Below, one piece after another: positions 45,725 to 57,438 of a stretch of 64,000 nucleotides of DNA. The translations under genes and the position numbers were made by a program. The stretch lies in assembly GCF_030272615.1 (NCBI RefSeq), contig NC_081406.1, positions 242,239,718 to 242,303,717 of the forward strand. The letters run 5' to 3'. The stretch's first letter is position 1. Every line of letters starts with the position of its first letter. The notes below the pieces were generated by a model, which saw only the letters and a program-made list of their open reading frames with translations, was not told the DNA's origin and ran no database searches. This DNA comes from Cryptomeria japonica (Eukaryota > Streptophyta > Pinopsida > Cupressales > Cupressaceae).

Positions 45725-45900
45725 TAGTTTGGTTACCCTATTAACAATCTTGTGTTCCTATCTCCTTCCTTAAGCCAAATGCATCTAGATCTCTACTTCC
45801 AGAAGGTTTCCTCTTTAGCAATGATATCATGGTATTTTTTTAGAGTCTCATTTTCATCAGCAAAGGACACAGTACTGAAACCATCCTTTTGGATTTGAGC

Positions 45901-46837
45901 CTATATTTTTTTAAGGTCTTCCTGGACTTTACCTTTGGCCTCAAAAATATTCCCAAAGCTGGATTTATTCCAGAGTCTTATGTTATCCTTTACAGTTTTG
46001 AGCTTCTTAACAACTCTATACATAGCAATTTCCTCAACTTGTATGCTCCACCATTTCTGAATGTTACTTTTGATATCTGGGTGAAGGGTCCACATTTTTT
46101 TCAAATCTGAAGGGGAAGTGTCTCCTTCTATTAATTGAGTCAGCAATGAAGGTGATAGGAAAGTGATCATATCCAACCCAAATGTGGGCTGACAGAGAAC
46201 ATAAATAATGACTGTACCAATCATAAGAGATGAGAGTCCTATCAAGACAAACTTGGATAAGATCATTACCAGTTCTCATGTTAGTCCAAGTGTAATTGCA
46301 TCCCTGTATTTCCAAATCATTGAGAGCTTGAGAATTAATGAAATCCATAAGGGCCAACCTACTTTCCAGCTGAGGGGGACTTCCTACAAATTTTTCCTCC
46401 TCTCTCAAAGGAGTATTGAAGTCTCCCATAACCAGCCAGCTAAGATTTCTGAAGCTATCCTCGGCTTGTATAAGTTTTTTCCAGAAGGAATTTCTAGCCT
46501 TCAAAGTATTGGGAGCATAAATGTTAGTGAGAACCCATGAACTACCATCTTTTAAATGCTCAAATTTGATACAAGAGAAATTATTTTCCTAAATAATAAC
46601 ATGTCCTTTGACAGTATTAAGGTTCCAGATGGTAGCTATGCCCCCAGAAGCACCTTCTGAACTGCCACCACTAACATTACCATTTTTGAAAAATTTCAAA
46701 GATTCAACTTTTTTTCTACTCATTTTGGTTTCTTCAAATAGAAAAATATTAGGTTTATTGCCCCTTATCATATTCCTAATGATGTCACGTTTATGGGGAT
46801 TATTGAGGCCCCTTATATTCCAAGAGATAATCTTCAT
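45901..46837 (-). pseudogene. LINE ORF2: apurinic-type endonuclease
   Basis: ATG 46837: MKIISWNIRGLNNPHKRDII (Asn), FLFEETKMS (Glu), a TAA at 46589, then LSWLVMGDFNTPLREEEKF (D-x-N), NYTWTN, LDRTLIS and GYDHFPITF (the DH pair). These are the exonuclease-endonuclease-phosphatase fold residues that nick target DNA at L1-type insertion. A one-base shift near 46290 leads into the linker before RT (LWNKSSFGNIFEAKGKVQED). ORF2 starts two bases after the ORF1 stop (TAACTATG), so translation of ORF2 may use reinitiation. Confidence 0.88.
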
Positions 46838-46839
46838 AG

Positions 46840-48604
46840 TTACTTACCAATTCCTAGCTCCTTAAGAGTCTTATGGGTTCCATCTGCAATGTTCTTACTG
46901 GCCTCCTTGTCTCTGACTTTATGGTTAGAGGGTCGACCTAGGGAAGAGGAGATATACCCAACATCAACTTGAGCTATTTTGTTGGATTTCCTTAGGAGAG
47001 AAGTCGAGGGAGTAGTTCCTTTCTTATTCTCATGTTTTGGTATTTTCCACTTAGCATCTATCTTAGGAGCCGCTTCCAGGTTGCTGAGGATTTTGGAGAT
47101 TTCTTCTTCGTTACCCCAGTTAGGGGTTTGGAAGCATTTGAATCACTGTTAACTATTTTTGAGATATGGTCTAAGTCCGAAAGGTTCATACCCAGAATTG
47201 CACATTTTTGAGCTTCTTGTATTTCAAAACTTGGCATGAGCAGTAAAGAGTTGGTCTTTTCTTCTTGGGAGTCAGGGATCTCCCCTTCCTCAGGTTGGTC
47301 ATATTTCTCTTGCAGTTCCTTTCCCTCATAAGTGTCAGCTACTACTTCAGCTATATCATTTGAAGATTCAGTCTGATCTTTTAGATCCTCTGTTTGAGTA
47401 GTAACTGGGGTGTTGACTTTGGTTGATTCATTTCTCAATACTTCCTAGGTTGAGGGGCTAGAAATAGAAGTTTAGGGCGCTTCCTTCTTCTCCCCCAAAG
47501 GATTGAAGTGATTAGAGTTATCTTCCTTATTCTCTGAGTTTTTAACTTGCCATACCATTTTTTCTGGAGCTCTTTGATTTTCAGTCTGGGGTTTAGACTG
47601 CTTGGCTTCTGCCTTCGGCTTTATTGGATAGGATTTTGCCTAATGACCTACTTTTTTACAATGGAAGGAGGCAAAGGGAATAGATTCATATTCAATATGT
47701 TGTTTCCATGTTCCCAACTTTGATACTAGATCTATAGGTTCCAACATATCTGCATCATGGGCTATCCCTACACAGAACCTAGCATGAGTGAGTCTCCTTT
47801 TTGAAGCTGTGACTGGGTCTATAGAGAGGAGTTCACCAAAGGAGTTTACAATTCTTGAGAAGATGCTTTCTGCCCAATATTCAAGAGGCAAACTTGGTAG
47901 CTTTACCCAAACTAGAACTTGTGACAAGAGAGAGTCGTTCATATTCAAGTTTGGATGCCATTTTCAAAGAACCAAAGTTGTCTTTCCTACCATCTAGGGC
48001 GCTCCCACAAAGAATCCTTAATTTATCTTCTTCACATGAAAAAGTAAAAGACAAAAGGCTTTTAGGTAAAGCCGAGATTTCAGCATTACCCTTCAATGCC
48101 CATTTTTCATTTAACATAAACCCTAACAACTTCAATATTAGGATGCGAGCCCATAAATTTGCCTACCAAGGAATTCGACATACTATTTATATTATGATCT
48201 AGGACCAGATTAGGGATAGAGATAGCAAACTTTCCACCAGAAGGATCAGAAATATTCTTGATAGGAGGTAGAGAGGATTTACCAGATGGTCTAGTTCCAA
48301 AGAGGGAAGACCATTTTTTTGTTTCTTTTCCGCTCTCCAAGGAGTCATCACGTGGGATGGGCCCCTCGCTAGACCCTTCCCCCAGAAGCTCAGAGGAACC
48401 CGTTGTCTTCTCTGGCAGAGTACCACCTATCTGTAGTATGACAACAACCTCTGAAATGTCTAGAGGTTTATCCTTCTCTCCTATGGGACCAACAACAACA
48501 TTGTTCTGGCCACTCCCACCATTGAAACCAGAGTTCCCGCCTTGCAGAGAATTTGAATTTTGAATTCTCCCATTGCTGCTTCCTACTCCTCCTTGCTCTT
48601 CCAT
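46840..48604 (-). pseudogene. LINE ORF1: RNA-binding protein (DUF4283-like)
   Basis: ATG 48604 (MEEQGGVGSSNGRIQNSN). A Gly/Ser-rich start is followed by a DUF4283-like domain: WALKGNAEISALPKSLLSF, FSCEEDKLRILCG, QVLVWVKLPSLPLEYWAES. A decayed zinc knuckle FHCKKVGH follows near 47650. The C-terminal half is acidic and ends KTLKELGIGK at TAA 46840. Two frameshifts (about 48130 and 47950) and a further one near 47100 break it. In plant L1 elements this protein binds the RNA to form the transposition complex. Confidence 0.82.
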
Positions 48605-48612
48605 TTCTCTCC

Positions 48613-48630
48613 CACTCTTCCCTTATGGTT
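48613..48630. repeat. LINE target-site duplication, right copy
   Basis: Exact 18-bp partner of 40628-40645. Confidence 0.93.
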
Positions 48631-49241
48631 AGTAGTGTGTAGTCTTGTTGGTTTTACTTGAATTTTGATGTGGAGTCATGTTCTATGAGTTTTACTTCAT
48701 GTGAGTCTTTTAGATGTTGTGAGTTCGACCATGTGTGTGTGCATACCTTTAGGTTGCTAGTGGGTCTTCTTCCTATCTCCTAGCACAATGGGGTGGTTCT
48801 TTTTGAGCCACATGTTGGGTGGTAGTGCCACTTTCCATCGAATGTGTGTTTCTCCTCCTTGTGAAGTTGGCTTCACAGGTGTTCCAGTTGCGCTTGGATT
48901 CAATCGTCTTGTTATCCAGTTGTATCCCATTTTTTATGGATCATTCTTTATATATCTTGGACCTTATATGGTCGGTTGTATTATTGAATTGTATGCCTTC
49001 ATAGCAAGGTGTAAATTGTAATGTAAAAATTATCTGATTCTTGAGAATTAGTGATTTAGTGAAATGCAATGTAATTATTATCTTATGATGCAAACAATGT
49101 ATGTATGGAAATTAAATGCTAATGCATATGTTTCATTTCAATATTAGATGTAATGTAATGTATTGATTCCTAATGAATGAATTTAGACATGTTATCAATA
49201 TTTTATACTATTGGATAAATTAATCATTGATTAAATGTAAT
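48631..49241 (+). repeat. 3' LTR of A, second part
   Basis: AGTAGTGTGTAGTCTTGTTG continues the LTR after the LINE and matches 32084-32695. It is cut at 49241/49242 by element D. The remaining 230 bp or so of this LTR should follow D outside the window. Confidence 0.88.
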
Positions 49242-50334
49242 TGTTAACATTATTTCGGAGTCATCCGTAAGCAACATTTTGATTGGGTGGCACCCATTCT
49301 TTTTTATTTTCCATCTATGCTCCCTGTACAAAACGCGCAAGCCAGATGTCATCCTGACGTTGCTTTTGGTCATTCGCTTTTCCCATTCGGAGTTTGGGGG
49401 AACATGGAGTTGTCGAGTGGCTTGGTTTTTTATGACGTGGTATTTCTCTCAGCCCCACTACCCATTGTGCGAAGATAAGGACACTTGGCACCCCCTCGCT
49501 ACCCAATTAGGTTCTATTTTTGTGCTCTTTTTGAGATGTCCTCAGAGCTACTACGTGTCTTCCATGGTGGTCTATGAGTTAGGATGCAGTTCATATCAAA
49601 GTTTTTGTTGGGCGGGTATGGAGATCGTCACAATATGGTGGAAATAACAACTTTGGGGGTGATTTTGCTGGGTATGATCTCGTAGGGTGCCACGATAATT
49701 TTTTTGGTTAGAAGCAGTTGTTGGAGGGTTGTTGATGTTGTGAGCTATTAGCTGAGCCAGGGGCTCTATTTATGTTGTTTTTTTCTTGTTTTAGAGGTTC
49801 AAACTTTCAAAGAGTTTTTAGACTTTTGGCTCATTTGAAGAAGCCTTTATGTTTACTTAATTCAATGAATGATAGACAGATCATATTGTGCCTATGGCCT
49901 ATGTGATGGTTTTATTTGAAGCTTAATATATATATTGACTTTTGTGCTATTTCTAAGTTTAATAACTTATGTGATATTTGTTGTGAGACTTCATGGATTA
50001 AACTATGTTTTGAGACTTGTTATCTATCGAATGAGTATTATGTTGGATTATTCTCTTGAATGGGTTTGGGAATGTAGATTGTTGAATGGGCTTTAAAACC
50101 GGGTGTCTCTAGGTTTTATATGTTGTTAATGCTTTTCCAAAATGTTTTGGCGTATCGCCTAAATAGTGTAGATCATTTTTCTTTAATTTTCATCCTTCCC
50201 TTTTCCTCCCCAATGATAATGAAGAGTCAACTTTTTAAACCCAGAGGTCATTCAGTGAGTTTCGCGCAATAGGTCTCCCATCACTGAATTTCCCATAAGT
50301 CTGTTCATATTTAAGGTAAAATTTAGAGTCAATA
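49242..50334 (+). repeat. 5' LTR of D
   Basis: TGTTAACATTATTTCGG to TTTAGAGTCAATA, 1093 bp. It aligns with the B LTRs in beginning, middle (such as TTTTGGCGTATCGCCT) and end. The terminal CA of the B LTR appears as TA here, a C-to-T change. Confidence 0.82.
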
Positions 50335-50344
50335 GTTCTTTTTC

Positions 50345-50364
50345 TGGCATGCCCGTTGGGACCC
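50345..50364 (+). other. Candidate primer-binding site of D
   Basis: TGGCATGCCCGTTGGGACCC lies 10 bp after the LTR end and parallels the PBS-like sequence of element Y. The tRNA is not identified. The offset from the LTR is a little larger than usual. Confidence 0.45.
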
Positions 50365-50454
50365 CAAGTTTGAATAAGCCTAAGCTATTTTATGACTCAT
50401 AGGCTCATTATGAGGAATCAAGCAGCCTTAAATCCTAGTTTACTCCTTCCACCC

Positions 50455-52650
50455 CTGGTAAACATCCATTCAACTGCAACCTCTTCTTCCTAAAGCCTAA
50501 CTATCCTCCTTGCAGTCACTCCTATGATAATGGCGTAGGTTCCTCCTAAAAATTTTGTGACATGGAATAACGGAAGCCCTCTCATTCCTCCCACTCCACC
50601 TATAGTATGGGGACCGATTCCCTCTACTGTGCTAAAGGTCATCCCTAAATTCACCAGAGAATGTCACAAGACCCCCAGGGAACACCTACAAGATATAGCC
50701 AACGTCTACACTGTCCATGGTATCACCGAGTAAAATGTATCCTTGAGACTGCGCGTGACATCTTTTAAAGGAAGAGTTCTAGATTGGTACAAGTCCCTGG
50801 GTCCAAACACTATAGCGGATTGGGATCAGTTGGGTGACCGCTTCATTCAAAGATTATTCGACAAGGTTGATAGGTCATCTTTGATGCACCAGTTGATTAT
50901 GATAAAGAGAGCTCCTCAGGAAGTAGTGATGAAATTCAACTTAAGGTTCCAGAAGACCTGGCAAAGAATATTATTGTCTGCTCGCCCTCTTATGGATATG
51001 GCATTCATCTTTTACCTGAAATATTTCAACTTTGACATATCGGTAATGATTCAATCTCTAGGAGGCAATACCCTCCCGCGAGTGTTTGAAATAGCAGTCC
51101 AAGCGGAAAATAATATGATCGACACAGCGAAGCTTGTGCCATGACCACTCATGCCTGTCTTTCCCGAGCTATCAAATTAGACCTCTGAAGAGGTCATTCC
51201 TAGCACATCTACTCCTCAATCCATGTATATGTACCTCGATCCCCAACAAACACTTCCACCTCCATAATCGTCTTTGGCAGTGGAGGTCAGCGATATTAAA
51301 AATTTGTTGTGAAACTTATCAAACGAGATCTTCAATCTAAAAAGGTCTAAAATCCCACCTGGTAGACCCCCTTTTCAACAAAATTTCCAAGAGAATAGAC
51401 CCACATATCAGGAGAACCAGTATGCAAACAACCGAACTCCCCTAAGCTAGCCAAATGGCCAAATAGTTCCAGTACCCAATCCTTTGCAAATTGTCTACCC
51501 TAACACCGGTAAGGAGTTGATAGTGGGATAAAATAATCTAGCGAATGATACCAATTCTTGGTGGTTTTCGTGTAATAATGTCTGCGCCCCAAGGAATTGT
51601 TGAAGAGGCAATTTGCAGCAAAACATTACAGAGCAACAGAGCCTAGGCGTGGTGCTTGATGATTTGGTTTATGCGTCCCCTGGCATGGATAACACATCAC
51701 TCATTGCCTAGATCCAGGGTATGTCAATACAACAAGAGGCGGATATAGCTCTGGATCACGCACTATTTTCTTAGATGGAGGATGAAGATGTCGTGCTCAC
51801 CAGTGGTACGACCACATCAAACTTGGGGGCTCCCCAAGTGCAATCAGATTACAACCTCCACTCAAAAAGGTGCTTCACTGGAGAGAATATAAACACACCA
51901 GGGAGAGTGGCCGCAGATTAAGTCCCTGAACAACCCACTATGGCTATCACATACCCAAGAAAAGAGTTCATCCCTTATAAGCCAAGGGACCCAAATGTGT
52001 TGGTGTCATCGATACTGGACGTGGTGTAACATCTAAAGAAAGCCCTGACCAATGTCTCTTTATGGGATCTCCTCAGTATCCCAGAACAAAAGAATCAGTT
52101 GAAAGAAACCCTATTCGAGGTTGGAAAAAATGCAAGCGGAAATGCCGCTAAAACTCCGCAGATCAGAGAAGAAAGGTTTCAACCCTCCACGGATAGATCA
52201 GGTTCACCGACCGTGTTGACAAATGAAGCCACGCCTCCTAAATCCCAAACAAAAGGCAAGCCTAAACCGAACCCAATCTATCTATCCCTCATAGTTGGTG
52301 ATAAAATTTTGCGCAATTCTATGATAGATGGTGGTGCTAGCACCACCATCATGCCTAAGAAAATCGTTGAGGTCTTGAATATCAAATATGAGCCCTTAAA
52401 TAGGGGCATTATGTAGCTAGAAATAAATAAAGTCCAGACCGTGGGTCTTATCAAAAACCTTCCGCTAACGTTGTTCATGTGTCCCAGTGTTACCGTGCCT
52501 CAAGAAGTGGTAGTTATCGACATCCTGCCTGTTTTTGGTCTTTTCCTTTATCGAGACTTTACTACCAAAATAGGAGGTTACTTGTCTTTAGATTGGTCCC
52601 ACCTTATCCTCCGAACCCAACATGGTGCCAAACTCAAAATCCTTTCATAA
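50455..52650 (+). pseudogene. gag and protease of D
   Basis: Starts at 50455, where the B ATG is CTG, so the start codon is lost. The gag core includes SFKGRVLDWYKSLGPNTIAD, WDQLGDRFIQRLFDKVDRSS and IMIKRAPQEVVMKFNLRFQK. The zinc knuckle is decayed (WWFSCNNVCAPRNC). The protease motif NSMIDGGASTTIMPKKIVEV is intact (D-G-G-A-S), followed by VVVIDILPVFGLF. One reading frame covers the whole stretch, with about a dozen TAG/TAA/TGA stops. Compared with B it shows which changes are copy-specific. Confidence 0.82.
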
Positions 52651-52899
52651 CTCCTTCACGCGAACATGTAGCAGATCAAGACATGCTCAATTTTGAACCA
52701 ACTCACACCTCCATCTCGAGATCTCCTGGAGGATGAGGAAGTGACTGGGGATATTCCACCCAATCAGGAGATCTTTCTCAATGAATTCATAGACTCTGAT
52801 CCATACTCCAACTACCACGCCATAGGTCTGGGTACTTATTGCATTTTTTACTAAAACCTAGTCATTCTAAAACGTACCAAAGAACCATTGACTGAAGAA

Positions 52900-53310
52900 G
52901 AGTTGTCTTCTGTACTATGGACCTTGCACTTTGATAGTGCAAGATAAAAAGTAGGTTTAGGGGCTAGGATTTGCCTCACTTCACCTTTGGGTGAACGGAT
53001 CCTAAGTCTTTTCATCTACAATTTGCATTCTCTAACAATGAAGCAGAATATGAAGGACTGATCCAAGGCTTGACCTTGGCAGAGAGGATGGGTATAAAGC
53101 AATTGAAAGTTTTGGGCGATTCTGAGCTAGTTGTGCACCAGGTTCAAGGAATCTCCAGTGCCAAACATATTCATATGAGATCCTACCATCCTAGGACATG
53201 GGATTTGATTGAAAGCTTAGATGCTTTCAATATCCAAAAAAATTCCTTGAAAAATAAATGTTTCTACTGATGAGATGGCTATGATTGGATCATAATTCGA
53301 CCTTATTGCA
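52900..53310 (+). pseudogene. Additional RNase H domain of D, before RT
   Basis: LWTLHFDSAR, ARICLTSPLGE, SNNEAEYEGLIQGLTLAERM, KVLGDSELVVHQVQGISSAK and MRSYHPRTWDLIESLDAF, with STDEMAMIG as the likely last Asp region. Glu and Asp of NNEAEYE and GDSEL are kept; the first Asp region has His for Asp next to FDSA. Two single-base shifts lie within. Same position as in B, between protease and RT. Confidence 0.72.
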
Positions 53311-53689
53311 GACCTACTCGCTAACTCTCAAATAGTCAGTGTGGTTGTTCGACCAGCTATTCCTGACAATGACACCCATTGGCAAGTTTTTGAAAGCAAT
53401 GAGCAGATTGCCTTATTCATTCAAAACTCAGGGGAGTTTGCATATCAACTACAACCTAGGGTAAAAGAGGCTTACAGGGATCAGATCATACAGTTGAAAT
53501 CCAATAAGCTCCCTAATAGATTAATCACCCTGGAGAATTTATACAACCATGATGATGCCAAAAATGAAAAGTGAAAGTTTACAACTGATAAAAGAGACTA
53601 TGTCGAAATGTCGGTAGGAGGTGGGAGAATACGCAAGGTCGGAAAGGAAGTTCCTTTGGAAGACTGAAAGAGATTGGCCTAATATTATG

Positions 53690-54269
53690 ATGAATATGTA
53701 GGTGTACTAGCATGGTCCTATGAAGATTTGAAAGGGTACAATCCCAACATTATCCAGCACACCATTGATCTTACCAACGGAGCCAAACCGGTCTGATAGA
53801 AGGAGAGACCTATCAATCCAAAAATTGAGTCCCTTATGGCCTAGGAATTGAAAAAGCTAATAGAATAAAAAATAATCTACCCCATCAAGCATAGTACATG
53901 GGTATCCAATCGGGTGCCAGTCAGAAAAAAGAATGGGGACATCAGACTTTGCATGAATTTTAGAGACTTAAATCAAGCGTCCCTAAAAGACCATTATCCT
54001 TTGCCACCAATGGAACAATTATTAAGCACGGTGGCAGGGTTAGAAATGTTCTCAATGTTAGATGGTTTCTTGGGTTATAATCAAGTATTGGTGAAGCCAG
54101 AGGATCAACATAAGACAACCTTTACGACCAAATGGGGAACATTCGCTTATCAAAAAATGTCATTCGGGTTGTCAAATGTCGGTGCAACTTTTCAAAGAGA
54201 TATGGACCTAGCCTTCAAGGAGCTTATCAACAAAATCATCCTTATATATTTGGATGACTTAACAATGTT
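53690..54269 (+). pseudogene. Reverse transcriptase of D, first part
   Basis: WSYEDLKGYNPNIIQHTI, VRKKNGDIRLCMNFRDLNQ, MEQLLSTVAGLEMFSMLDGF, TTKWGTFAYQKMSFGLSN, then the intact catalytic box ILIYLDDLTMFS. The element E insertion follows within four codons of LDD. The last 139 codons (53914 on) are free of stops. The continuation is at 62403. Confidence 0.87.
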
Positions 54270-54274
54270 CTCAA
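54270..54274. repeat. Target-site duplication of E, left copy (CTCAA)
   Basis: CTCAA is repeated exactly at 62398-62402. Joining the flanks restores the RT frame TMFS-KHKGDHSDHL, matching B near 14750-14790. Confidence 0.93.
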
Positions 54275-55475
54275 TGTTACTACTTATCAAATTGCCATTA
54301 GTTTTATATCCAAAGTCATTCTATATACTCTAGTCGGTTACTACTACCGAAATATTTAGTCGGTATGAACAATCTAGTCGGTTACAGAAGGAAAATAGTC
54401 ACAAAGCCCAGTATACACCAAGCTGTCTACCGAGTGTTATTTCATGTCTACCGAGTAGTAAAGATAATACACCGAGTTGATATACACTTAGTGAAACGTG
54501 TTACCAGATTCATTGAACCTGGACACACATATGAAAACGTGTTACAAGATTGAGGCACATAGAACCATTATCGCATTGGAAATTGCACATATAGATTTTG
54601 TATAATTTTGAGGTCATCTAACCAATGAAATATTTTGCATGGTTATTCATTCAAGAAATCATGTTTGTAAGATCGAAGCAATGAATCAGATCACCGACAT
54701 AAGAAATCTATTTATATAGCATGAATTTAGGGTTAGAGATATATATGAATGAGAGAAATGTGTGTGCATATGTGTATGAAGCAAGACTTATGTGATACAT
54801 GAGAAATTGCAGAGTATTATGACTGTTATAGAGACACAAAGGTCACCAAGAAGGTTTTTAGAGAACAGTCAAAGAACAGAGTAAACAAAAGGGTTTACCG
54901 AGTTACTTTATGAGTTACCGAGGTATGCTATAGGCAAGGTAATCTTATTTTGAACACATAGAATCTGCTACAACATTTCAGATGTAAAGTTACAGATATT
55001 TGTAAAGTCTTATTGTAATATTTTGAAGTTGTAAGAGAAACCTTTAACAGGGTAAAAGACTCTAATCAAGTCTATAAATTTTAAAGCCTCTAACCAGGTG
55101 CAACATTTATATAAAGTGTTGTAAAATCCTTTAGCAAGGTAAATCTAACAGATCTTGTTACTCCTAACAGGGTAAGCTATCAGAAATAGCTAAATATGTA
55201 GCTCTAACCGAGCACTCTTTATTATTGCAGTAGTGAAGTTGTGGGTGCCATCCCCACCGCAGTTTTTCTCTCTAACCAAGAGTTTCTACATAACCAAAAT
55301 ATATGTGTTATGGAGTGAATCATGTATGATTGTTACTTATTTGTTTTAGCTTTATGTTATGTTACAGTAGTTTTTGGTTTATGCATATCAGTAAAGATAT
55401 TGTTGTTAAAAGGATTTGAAGTACTAATTCACCCCTCCCCTCTCTGTACATTAGCTTTCCATATTGGGCCTAACA
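54275..55475 (+). repeat. 5' LTR of E
   Basis: 1201 bp, TGTTACTACTTATC to GGGCCTAACA. Possible TATA at 54711-54718 (TTTATATA). At least six ACCGAG hexamers occur in it. ORFs inside (for example around 55322) are not genes. Confidence 0.93.
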
Positions 55476-55477
55476 AT

Positions 55478-55489
55478 TGGTATCAGAGC
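55478..55489 (+). other. Primer-binding site of E
   Basis: TGGTATCAGAGC, a perfect match to the initiator-methionine tRNA primer site used by many plant LTR elements, two bases after the LTR end. Confidence 0.92.
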
Positions 55490-55537
55490 TTGAATCTTGG
55501 AAAAGGGTTTAACTGCCTAGAGAGAAAGATCTTATCA

Positions 55538-56887
55538 ATGGAAGGCTACAAACAATCTCGGAGGATTGTGTATTTGCAAGAAGAATTGGATCATGCTAAT
55601 CAAGTGATTGCAGACATGCAAAGGCAAATGCAAAATTCTCTGAAAGTGAGAAGAAGATTATCTAATGATTTGCAGGACTCTCAAGAGTTAGTGGAACAAA
55701 TTAAGACATCATCTGAGAACAGTATGTCTGAAGAGACTGAAGAAATGATTGGACAATTGAAAGAAAAGAACAAAGCACTGGTTGATCAACTAAAAGCAAT
55801 GAAAAGAGAACATGAACATTTTAGCACACATATGACTAAAAATCTTGATGCATTGAGGACAACCGAGGACAAAGTAAGAGATCTAGAAAGAGAGAAACAA
55901 CAACTTGAAGCTTTAGTATTTGATAAGGATGATGAAATCATAAGGTTGACTGGGATTCAACAAAATCTATCAGATCAACTAGGTTATACACATCATGAAG
56001 CAAATCTGAAAGATGAGAATCAAGCATTGAAACTTGAAGTATCAAGGTTGAGCAATGAACTTGAAACAGAGAAGAAATCCAAGGAAACACTGAAGAAGAG
56101 TTATGAAGCATCAAAGATGTTGGATGAGCAACTGAATACAAGATGACCCTACAAAGAAGGAGGACTCGGTTACAAAGGAAAATACTTTATCGAGAAGGGA
56201 ATCTGCACTACCAAGATAGGAGAATTATCAAAGAAAGCTGGAATCAAGAAGAACATCAAAAGAAAGAAGCCTATTTGCAACTACTATGGAAATCAAGGTC
56301 ATACTGCCAACATGTGTCAAATTAGAAAAGGTAAGCAACCGAATGCCACTAAGACCAATGGTTATTGTTACAATTGCAATAAATATGGTCACACATCTAA
56401 TCAATGTAGGACAAAGTCTGTTAACAATTATCAGAAGGCAAAATTCAAAGGGTTTTGTAAAAAATGCAATAGATATGGACATAGTACCGAGAAGTGTTGG
56501 TTTAAGCAAAAGAACCACATGTGGTCTCCACACCGAGCAAATACTAGAGGTTACCGAACTCACACAGATCCTTACAGACAATATTCTGTAGTACCATGGG
56601 ATTACAATACAAGGATATGGTGTGAATGTTGTGGAAGATATGGACATATAAGTGCCAACTGCTTTATAAGGTTTGGAATGAACAACCAAAGATCATGGAG
56701 AAATCCTGGTATGGCATGTTTTCATTGTCACAAAGTTGGACACTTGGCTAGAGATTGCAGAGATCAACCTAGAGAAGACACTGAGGAAATAAAAGAGAAA
56801 TTAAAGATGATTTGGAGAAAGAAGGAAATTGTGTCAAATAAAGAAAGCACCTTACCTACCGAGTTAGGTGCTCCCACTCCAAATTAA
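55538..56887 (+). pseudogene. gag-like ORF of E with coiled coil and five zinc knuckles
   Basis: ATG 55538 (MEGYKQSRRIVYLQEEL) to TAA 56885: 449 codons with a single internal stop, TGA at 56144, and no frameshift. Residues 1-200 are a long heptad-rich coiled coil (ELDHANQVIADMQRQMQ, VRDLEREKQQLEAL). Residues 240-420 hold five knuckles: one degenerate (CNYYGNQGHTANMC, second Cys is Tyr) and four intact C-x2-C-x4-H-x4-C (CYNCNKYGHTSNQC, CKKCNRYGHSTEKC, CECCGRYGHISANC, CFHCHKVGHLARDC). Ordinary copia gag has one knuckle and a recognisable capsid domain, which I do not see. It may bind RNA and co-assemble with another element's Gag. Confidence 0.8.
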
Positions 56888-57438
56888 TCGGTAAAGGTAT
56901 GAAGGGACTGCATTCTCACAAGGTTAAATCTTAAATAGTTCCTATTTTAGTATGTACTGAATTCAAAATCTGCATAGTAATATGTAGTAGTAAGTTTGAA
57001 ATTCTATCAAAGTCTTTTGGAGCACTTTATAGGAAATTTGTCAAGTCGGTGAATTCAGGAAGCTTGTCAAGTCGATATATGAAGGAAATTTGGTTACTCG
57101 ATTAAAGCGCAAAAAGGGAAAGAAAGTTAAGTAGAACCGAGTGCATTTAATGTCTTTGACCTAACTTGCATGGAGCCCGATAAGGTTTATTATGTACTTA
57201 AAGCATTCTTCGAGGTCATTTTCATTCACCAAGTTTTCGAGAAGTAGAGCAGAGCAAATCAAGGCGATCAAACCATCTTCAAAGCAAAATCTAAGGTATT
57301 TACATCAAATCTCATCGCATTGCTAAGCTGGTTTACCAAACTCATTAAGTTGTTATTATTTGCTGAGTGTGAAGCGTCTGCCGTTTGTTAAGTTCTCAAA
57401 CCCTAAGGTTCCTGTGTCAATTTTTATCTGAAATCAAA
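56888..57438. other. Spacer between E gag and accessory ORF
   Basis: 550 bp with no reading frame of note. It occupies the position where pol should begin. It contains several ACCGAG/GTCGGT strings. A promoter or splice site for the next ORF could be here but none is recognisable. Confidence 0.4.

Larger units (their letters stand above)
40646..48612 (-). mobile_element. Element L: LINE (plant L1-type with RNase H) carrying a third ORF
   Basis: 7967 bp between perfect 18-bp target duplications, the length and style of target-primed reverse transcription. On the minus strand: ORF1 (48604-46840), ORF2 with endonuclease, RT, zinc region and RNase H (46837-42676), and a separate downstream ORF3 (42497-40801). 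A 155 bp tail region ends in CTAATTAATCAG. There is no poly(A) tail at the 3' end. The 5' end is only 8 nt from the ORF1 ATG, so the 5' UTR is either missing or extremely short. ORFs contain stops and frameshifts. Confidence 0.9.

Noticed and set aside
55322-55537. Upstream extension of the E gag frame into the LTR
   Set aside because: It lies in the 5' LTR and across the PBS, is repeated in the 3' LTR, and gag has its own ATG at 55538.
56288-56760. Host CCHC zinc-finger gene
   Set aside because: It lies between E LTRs, in frame with the coiled-coil gag and right after the PBS, so it belongs to the retroelement.
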